Positions 11,484 to 15,217 of a DNA stretch of 15,217 nt are shown piece by piece. The notes below the pieces were generated by a model. The model worked only from the letters and a program-made list of their open reading frames with translations, was not told where the DNA came from and did not search any database. The stretch covers positions 1-15,217 of the forward strand of contig DOIX01000294.1 in the NCBI GenBank assembly GCA_003511885.1, written 5' to 3'. A program made the translations under genes and the position numbers. Position 1 is the first letter of the stretch. Every line of letters begins with the position of its first letter. The DNA comes from Cyanobacteria bacterium UBA11153 (lineage in GTDB: Bacteria > Cyanobacteriota > Cyanobacteriia > Cyanobacteriales > Coleofasciculaceae).

Positions 11484-14057
11484 ATGCCCAATTCCCCGAC
11501 AGGTTTGTTAGTAGCTTCTCCGAAAGCGTCTTACCAAGTGGGTGGTACGGAGAATAGTTGGGTGGAGGTACTAGTAGATGTACCTGGGGGGAGGATTCAA
11601 GAGGGAGAAGAAGAAGAGCGGAAATTATACACCTACAGAGTACCCGTTGATTTGGAGGTACAACCTGGGGATATTTTAAGCGTACCTTTTGGGATGCAGC
11701 AGATTGGCGCGATCGCAATTCGTTTACTGAGCGCACCTCCACCTGACTTGCCGCTAGATAAAATTAGGGAAATTGAGGATATTATCTATTCTGGGTTTTT
11801 TCCCAATTTCTACTGGCAGCTTTTGGAAAGAGTCGCTCAATATTACTGCGCGCCGTTAATTGCGGCGATTCGGATGGCTCTGCCACCGGGATTACTTTTG
11901 CGATCGCAGCGTCGCATTCGCCTCAATCGCGCTAAAATTCCCCAAGATGCCCAACCCTTCCTTAAATCCACCACCCTGCAATTACTAAAATTACTTCAAG
12001 GTAATCCCGAGGGTGATTACAGTTGGCAATATCTTCAACGTCAGGTAAAAGGCGCTCATGCCGGATTGCGAGATTTACTGAAACGGGGTTGGGTAGAAAG
12101 TTATTTGGAACATCCCAAACCTCCACGCCCTAAACTAAAACAAGCAGTTACTCTAGTAGCCGATAACCTGGATAATGAACTAACGCCCAAACAAGAGGAA
12201 GTATTAAACCTACTGCGGCGGTGTGGCGGCGATTTGTGGCTCAGTGAATTGCTCCAAAATTATGATATCAGCGCTTCAGTAGTCAAAACCTTAGCCAAGA
12301 AAGGTTATCTTGTCATCGAAGAAAGAGAAATTTTACGCACCGCCGCCCAACCTCATATCGGGGCAGATACTCCCAAAGACTTGACAAAAGCGCAAAATGC
12401 TGCATTAGAAACAATTACCAGTCTAGAGGGTTTTGCTCGAGTACTGCTTCATGGCGTAACTGGCTCGGGCAAAACCGAAGTCTACCTACAAGCGATCGCA
12501 CCTATTCTAGCAGAAGGAAAATCAGCCTTAGTGTTAGTACCAGAAATTGGACTAACACCCCAACTAACGGATCGATTCCGCGCCCGTTTCGGTAATAAAG
12601 TAAATGTATATCATAGCGCCCTGTCCGAAGGCGAGCGTTACGACACTTGGCGACAAATGTTAGGAGGAGAAGCCCGAGTAGTCATCGGCACTCGTTCCGC
12701 CGTATTTGCCCCTTTACCGAAACTAGGTTTAATTATTTTAGACGAAGAACACGACTCCAGCTTCAAACAAGATCAACCCGCCCCAACCTATCATGCCCGC
12801 ACCGTTGCCCAATGGCGTGCCCAATTAGAAAATTGTCCCCTAATTTTAGGCTCGGCTACTCCTTCTTTAGAAAGTTGGGTAAGTATTAGGGAAGGAGGTA
12901 AGAGGCAAGAAGCAGAAAAGCTCTCAGCTTTAACCTCTCAGCTTTTAGCTGAAAAAAACATCTCACCTTTCCATTACCTTTCCCTACCTGAAAGAATTGA
13001 ATCTCGCCCCATGCCTCCAGTAGAAATTGTCGATATGCGGCGAGAATTAAAGGAAGGAAATAGATCGATTTTTAGCCGCTCTTTGCAAGATGCCCTGCAA
13101 CAGCTTAAAGCCAAAAGAAAACAAGGTATTTTATTCGTACCTAGACGGGGACACAGTACTTTTGTCTCTTGTCGCAGTTGTGGATATGTGGTGGAATGTC
13201 CTTACTGCGATGTTTCCTTAGCCTATCACTATGCTCGCGAAGGGGCAACAGAATTATTGCGCTGTCATTATTGCAATTATACGAAAATTCATCCCCGCAC
13301 TTGTCCCGAATGTAGTTCACCTTATCTCAAATTTTTTGGTAGCGGTACGCAACGAGTTACCCAAGAAATAGCCAAACAATTCCCCGATTTGCGGACAATT
13401 AGATTTGATAGCGACACCACTCGTACTAAAGATGCCCACCGCACCTTATTAACTCAATTTGCTAATGGCGAAGCCGACTTATTAATCGGTACCCAAATGT
13501 TAACCAAAGGCTTAGATATTGCCGAGGTAACTTTGGTAGGAGTTATCGCCGCCGATGGACTATTACATTTAGGAGATTATCGCGCCGCAGAAAGGGCATT
13601 TCAAACCTTAACACAGGTAGCAGGGAGGGCAGGGAGAGGCGATGAAGCCTCAGAGGTAATTATCCAAACCTATTCTCCCCAACATCCGGTAATTCAAGCA
13701 GTCAGACATCACGATTATCTGTCATTTGTGGAGACAGAATTACCACAAAGAAGAGAATTAAATTATCCTCCTTATGGGAATTTAGTTTTATTCCGTTTGA
13801 GTAGTATCGATGAAGAAGAGGTAGAGAGAGTTGCCGAGGCTGTAGCCGATAAATTAGTAGAAACTGAGTCAGGATATGAACTTTTAGGGCCATCTCCTGC
13901 TTCCATTATGCGGGTGGCTAGTCGCTATCGCTGGCAGATTTTATTAAAGTTTCCACCAAATGTACCTGTGGTATTACCGGATTTAGAAGAATTGCGCAAA
14001 GTTTGTCCAAAACATGTTCATTTATCCATTGATGTTAATCCTTTGAATATGATGTAG
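11484..14057 (+). CDS. priA: Primosomal protein N' (PriA replication-restart helicase)
   Basis: An 857-residue SF2 helicase that binds abandoned forks and reloads the replicative helicase. The N-terminal 3'-OH-binding domain occupies about residues 20-120 (YTYRVPVDLEVQPGDILSVP), followed by a winged-helix region. Helicase motifs: Lys330 in HGVTGSGKTE (Walker A), DEEH at 420-423, ILGSATPSLES, GTQMLTKGLD and VAGRAGRG. Eight zinc-binding cysteines are intact: 563, 566, 572, 575, 594, 597, 607 and 610. It is longer than the E. coli protein (732), partly normal for cyanobacteria and partly from an apparent insertion at residues ~469-495. ATG 11484 is the only reasonable start upstream of the first domain; no strong ribosome-binding site. 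It is monocistronic, with a heptamer array beginning two bases after the stop. Confidence 0.97.
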   Translation: MPNSPTGLLVASPKASYQVGGTENSWVEVLVDVPGGRIQEGEEEERKLYTYRVPVDLEVQPGDILSVPFGMQQIGAIAIRLLSAPPPDLPLDKIREIEDIIYSGFFPNFYWQLLERVAQYYCAPLIAAIRMALPPGLLLRSQRRIRLNRAKIPQDAQPFLKSTTLQLLKLLQGNPEGDYSWQYLQRQVKGAHAGLRDLLKRGWVESYLEHPKPPRPKLKQAVTLVADNLDNELTPKQEEVLNLLRRCGGDLWLSELLQNYDISASVVKTLAKKGYLVIEEREILRTAAQPHIGADTPKDLTKAQNAALETITSLEGFARVLLHGVTGSGKTEVYLQAIAPILAEGKSALVLVPEIGLTPQLTDRFRARFGNKVNVYHSALSEGERYDTWRQMLGGEARVVIGTRSAVFAPLPKLGLIILDEEHDSSFKQDQPAPTYHARTVAQWRAQLENCPLILGSATPSLESWVSIREGGKRQEAEKLSALTSQLLAEKNISPFHYLSLPERIESRPMPPVEIVDMRRELKEGNRSIFSRSLQDALQQLKAKRKQGILFVPRRGHSTFVSCRSCGYVVECPYCDVSLAYHYAREGATELLRCHYCNYTKIHPRTCPECSSPYLKFFGSGTQRVTQEIAKQFPDLRTIRFDSDTTRTKDAHRTLLTQFANGEADLLIGTQMLTKGLDIAEVTLVGVIAADGLLHLGDYRAAERAFQTLTQVAGRAGRGDEASEVIIQTYSPQHPVIQAVRHHDYLSFVETELPQRRELNYPPYGNLVLFRLSSIDEEEVERVAEAVADKLVETESGYELLGPSPASIMRVASRYRWQILLKFPPNVPVVLPDLEELRKVCPKHVHLSIDVNPLNMM
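12888..12968 (+). repeat. In-frame repeat-like insertion within priA
   Basis: About 81 bp encoding REGGKRQEAEKLSALTSQLL and seven more residues, between the ILGSATPSLES motif and YLSLPERI. At DNA level it contains a direct repeat CTCTCAGCTTT (twice) and the palindrome TCAGCTTTTAGCTGA, and its beginning (GGTAAGAGGCAAGAAGCAGA) resembles intergenic heptamer repeats. As I recall, homologues pass directly between the two flanking motifs, so I read it as a repeat absorbed into the gene. Confidence 0.5.
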
Positions 14058-14058
14058 C

Positions 14059-14107
14059 AGTTGATAGTTGATAGTTGACAGTTGACAGTGGATAGTGGAT
14101 AGTTGAC
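14059..14107 (+). repeat. Heptamer tandem repeat AGTTGAY x7 after priA
   Basis: Seven contiguous 7-mers (AGTTGAT twice, AGTTGAC twice, AGTGGAT twice, AGTTGAC). The array begins two bases after the priA TAG (14055-14057). It is the reverse complement of the unit at 6355-6417, and in both places reads the same way relative to the gene it follows. Confidence 0.92.
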
Positions 14108-14154
14108 AGTTACATAGTGAGTCTGATTCTCCCTATGACTGATTTACCAAAGAA

Positions 14155-14922
14155 TTAATTACGATCCCGATATTCTAGCAATAAAAAAGTTTCATTCTCC
14201 CGCTGGACAACTCTTTGCTTGTAAAGCATATATTCAGAAGCATTTTCAAAAAATATAAATAATAGCTTTTTTCCCGATTTATGTGCCTCCTGAGACTCAT
14301 CATTCACCACATAAAAATTGATATATTCTGGGCGATTAGGATTGACAGCCCTGGCTATACCTTTAAGATCGAAACTTTGATACTCTTTGGCAATTACTTT
14401 TAGCAAAATATCCTCAATTCCGATAAATTCAGGAAACCCCTCTTGTAAAGGTCTTCCAATTTTGATACAGTCTGGATAATCAGAATAATTAGCTACTCCA
14501 TCAGATAAAATTTGAATCGTAAAATCTCGATCAATCGCGAGATATTCTATTGATTGCGAAGCTAAGAAATTTTGCATCACATAAGTAGGAGGCAAGTTAT
14601 TGGATTTATTCGCTTTCCTGATATTTAAGTTTTTTAACCGATAGCCAATCCCATGAACAGTCTCAATAATATTATCGCTACAGTTGGCCTCTCTTAATGC
14701 TTTTCTCAATCCTTTGATATGTGCCCTCAAATTTCCTGGAGTGGGAGTTTTGTCTATATCCCAAATATTCCCTGCTATCACCTCATAAGTTAAGACATGA
14801 TTGGGGTATTCTAAAAATAATTTTAATAAGCAATATTGTTTGTGATTTAGCTCGACAGTCGTGTCGTTATAAGTCACAATGTGTGATTCCGTGTTAATAA
14901 TCAGCTTATCGTAGACTAACAT
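14155..14922 (-). CDS. OmpR/PhoB-type winged-helix regulator without receiver, PAS-like C-terminus
   Basis: A 255-residue protein. Residues ~5-96 are a PhoB/OmpR-type winged helix: the strand-helix lead LNHKQYCLLKLFLEYPNHVL, recognition-helix region TPGNLRAHIKGLRKALRE (about 61-78), and the wing IIETVHGIGYRL. There is no receiver domain before it, so it is not a classical response regulator. Residues ~110-235 resemble a PAS-type sensor (SIEYLAIDRDFTIQILSDGV near the start; strands KLLFIFFENASEY near the end), closing with QRVVQRENETFLLLEYR, like the helix that leads out of PAS domains in cyanobacterial signalling proteins. I infer a one-component regulator sensing a ligand or protein. ATG 14922 is preceded by AGGA about ten bases upstream. 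It faces the palindromic region at 14923-15217, which may hold its own operator. The ligand is unknown. Confidence 0.85.
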   Translation of the reverse strand: MLVYDKLIINTESHIVTYNDTTVELNHKQYCLLKLFLEYPNHVLTYEVIAGNIWDIDKTPTPGNLRAHIKGLRKALREANCSDNIIETVHGIGYRLKNLNIRKANKSNNLPPTYVMQNFLASQSIEYLAIDRDFTIQILSDGVANYSDYPDCIKIGRPLQEGFPEFIGIEDILLKVIAKEYQSFDLKGIARAVNPNRPEYINFYVVNDESQEAHKSGKKLLFIFFENASEYMLYKQRVVQRENETFLLLEYRDRN

Positions 14923-15014
14923 TTTTCTGATTTCCTGTGCAAGTGCGATCTTCTCTTTTCCACTTCAAACTCTCTTCAGGATTGTGGACATAATTTCACG
15001 ATTTTTTCATACAA

Positions 15015-15028
15015 CTATTCTAGAGTAG
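15015..15028. promoter_or_regulatory. Near-palindrome, possible operator
   Basis: CTATTCTAGAGTAG is a 14-bp palindrome around TCTAGA with one mismatched pair, about 95 bp before the winged-helix gene start. It is a candidate binding site only by position and symmetry. Confidence 0.3.
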
Positions 15029-15059
15029 TAGATATGAATAAAATATAGCCAACTTAGAT

Positions 15060-15082
15060 AGTAAATGTCTAGTGCATTTACT
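15060..15082. promoter_or_regulatory. 8-7-8 inverted repeat, possible operator
   Basis: AGTAAATG (15060-15067) and CATTTACT (15075-15082) are exact complements separated by seven bases, a size that suits a dimeric regulator. It abuts the longer hairpin at 15082-15121. Confidence 0.4.
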
Positions 15083-15121
15083 GGGAAATTATTTATGGCA
15101 ATGAAACAAAATAATTTCCCA
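15082..15121. promoter_or_regulatory. Perfect 13-bp hairpin with ATG codons in its loop
   Basis: TGGGAAATTATTT (15082-15094) and AAATAATTTCCCA (15109-15121) pair exactly. The 14-base loop ATGGCAATGAAACA has two in-frame ATGs that open a 25-codon frame ending TAG at 15172. A leader hairpin, a terminator-like structure for a plus-strand transcript, or a palindromic repeat are all possible. Confidence 0.5.
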
Positions 15122-15192
15122 ATTTTCCCATTTTTATTTCCGGTTTATCCAGCGACTCAAGCTCAATATTAGACATCTCCAACAAATAAATT

Positions 15193-15217
15193 ATGGCTTA
15201 CCTATCGGGGCAGGGCG
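15193..15217 (+). CDS. Possible start of a gene running off the window
   Basis: ATG 15193 opens MAYLSGQG to the end of the window. No ribosome-binding site is visible and eight codons identify nothing. It is listed only because the upstream 270 bases look like a divergent regulatory region. Confidence 0.2.

Noticed and set aside
11351..11557. 68-codon plus-strand ORF just upstream of priA
   Set aside because: It overlaps the priA start in another frame and has no domain-like sequence or ribosome-binding site.
1..15217. tRNA, rRNA or other known structured RNA genes
   Set aside because: I saw no cloverleaf, anticodon stem or conserved rRNA segment on either strand; a tRNAscan-SE or Infernal run would settle it.

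Overview
This looks like a stretch of chromosome from a filamentous, Oscillatoriales-like cyanobacterium. The basis is moderate-to-low GC, at least six copies of the cyanobacterial HIP1 octamer GCGATCGC (for example at 2594, 6555, 8048, 11709, 11900 and 12492), heptameric short tandem repeats after genes, a GAAACCGGGTTTCT-type palindrome, and gene families common in cyanobacteria (Uma2, DUF2442/DUF4160, DUF7689, VapC). The genus cannot be fixed from the sequence alone.

Layout. 1-466 holds no gene; it carries direct repeats, two tight hairpins and a 14-bp tandem array. 467-1437 is a graveyard of small defence/toxin-antitoxin-like genes: an intact 158-codon gene, a 3'-truncated DUF7689 gene, and, facing it, a truncated VapC PIN toxin with a 42-codon partner. 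Both truncated genes end at the same point. 1504-2997 is pepA (minus). 3178-3680 is a coupled pair of small genes resembling an orphan polymorphic-toxin tip and its immunity protein. 4019-6190 is a soluble lytic transglycosylase. 6416-8500 is an M3 oligopeptidase (minus). 8682-10708 is an accessory segment with the DUF4160/DUF2442 pair and an Uma2 nuclease-like gene, set among at least five palindromic or MITE-like elements, one inserted inside another. 10939-11220 is a repeat-rich lipoprotein (minus). 11484-14057 is priA. 14155-14922 is a receiver-less OmpR-type winged-helix regulator with a PAS-like C-terminal part. The last 295 bases hold several palindromes and possibly the first codons of a further gene.

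How it fits together. The housekeeping genes are unlinked in function: peptide turnover (PepA, M3 peptidase), peptidoglycan turnover (Slt) and replication restart (PriA). They stand as single transcription units separated by repeat-laden junctions where small accessory genes have accumulated. The most striking pattern is that simple 7-bp repeat arrays begin within two bases of the stop codons of all four large genes (pepA, slt, the M3 peptidase, priA). The Uma2 stop codon also coincides with a MITE-related sequence. No complete new multi-gene system is evident; the best leads are the repeat anchoring at stop codons, the nested MITE, the coupled small-gene pair at 3178-3680, and the wHTH-PAS regulator with its palindromic upstream region.
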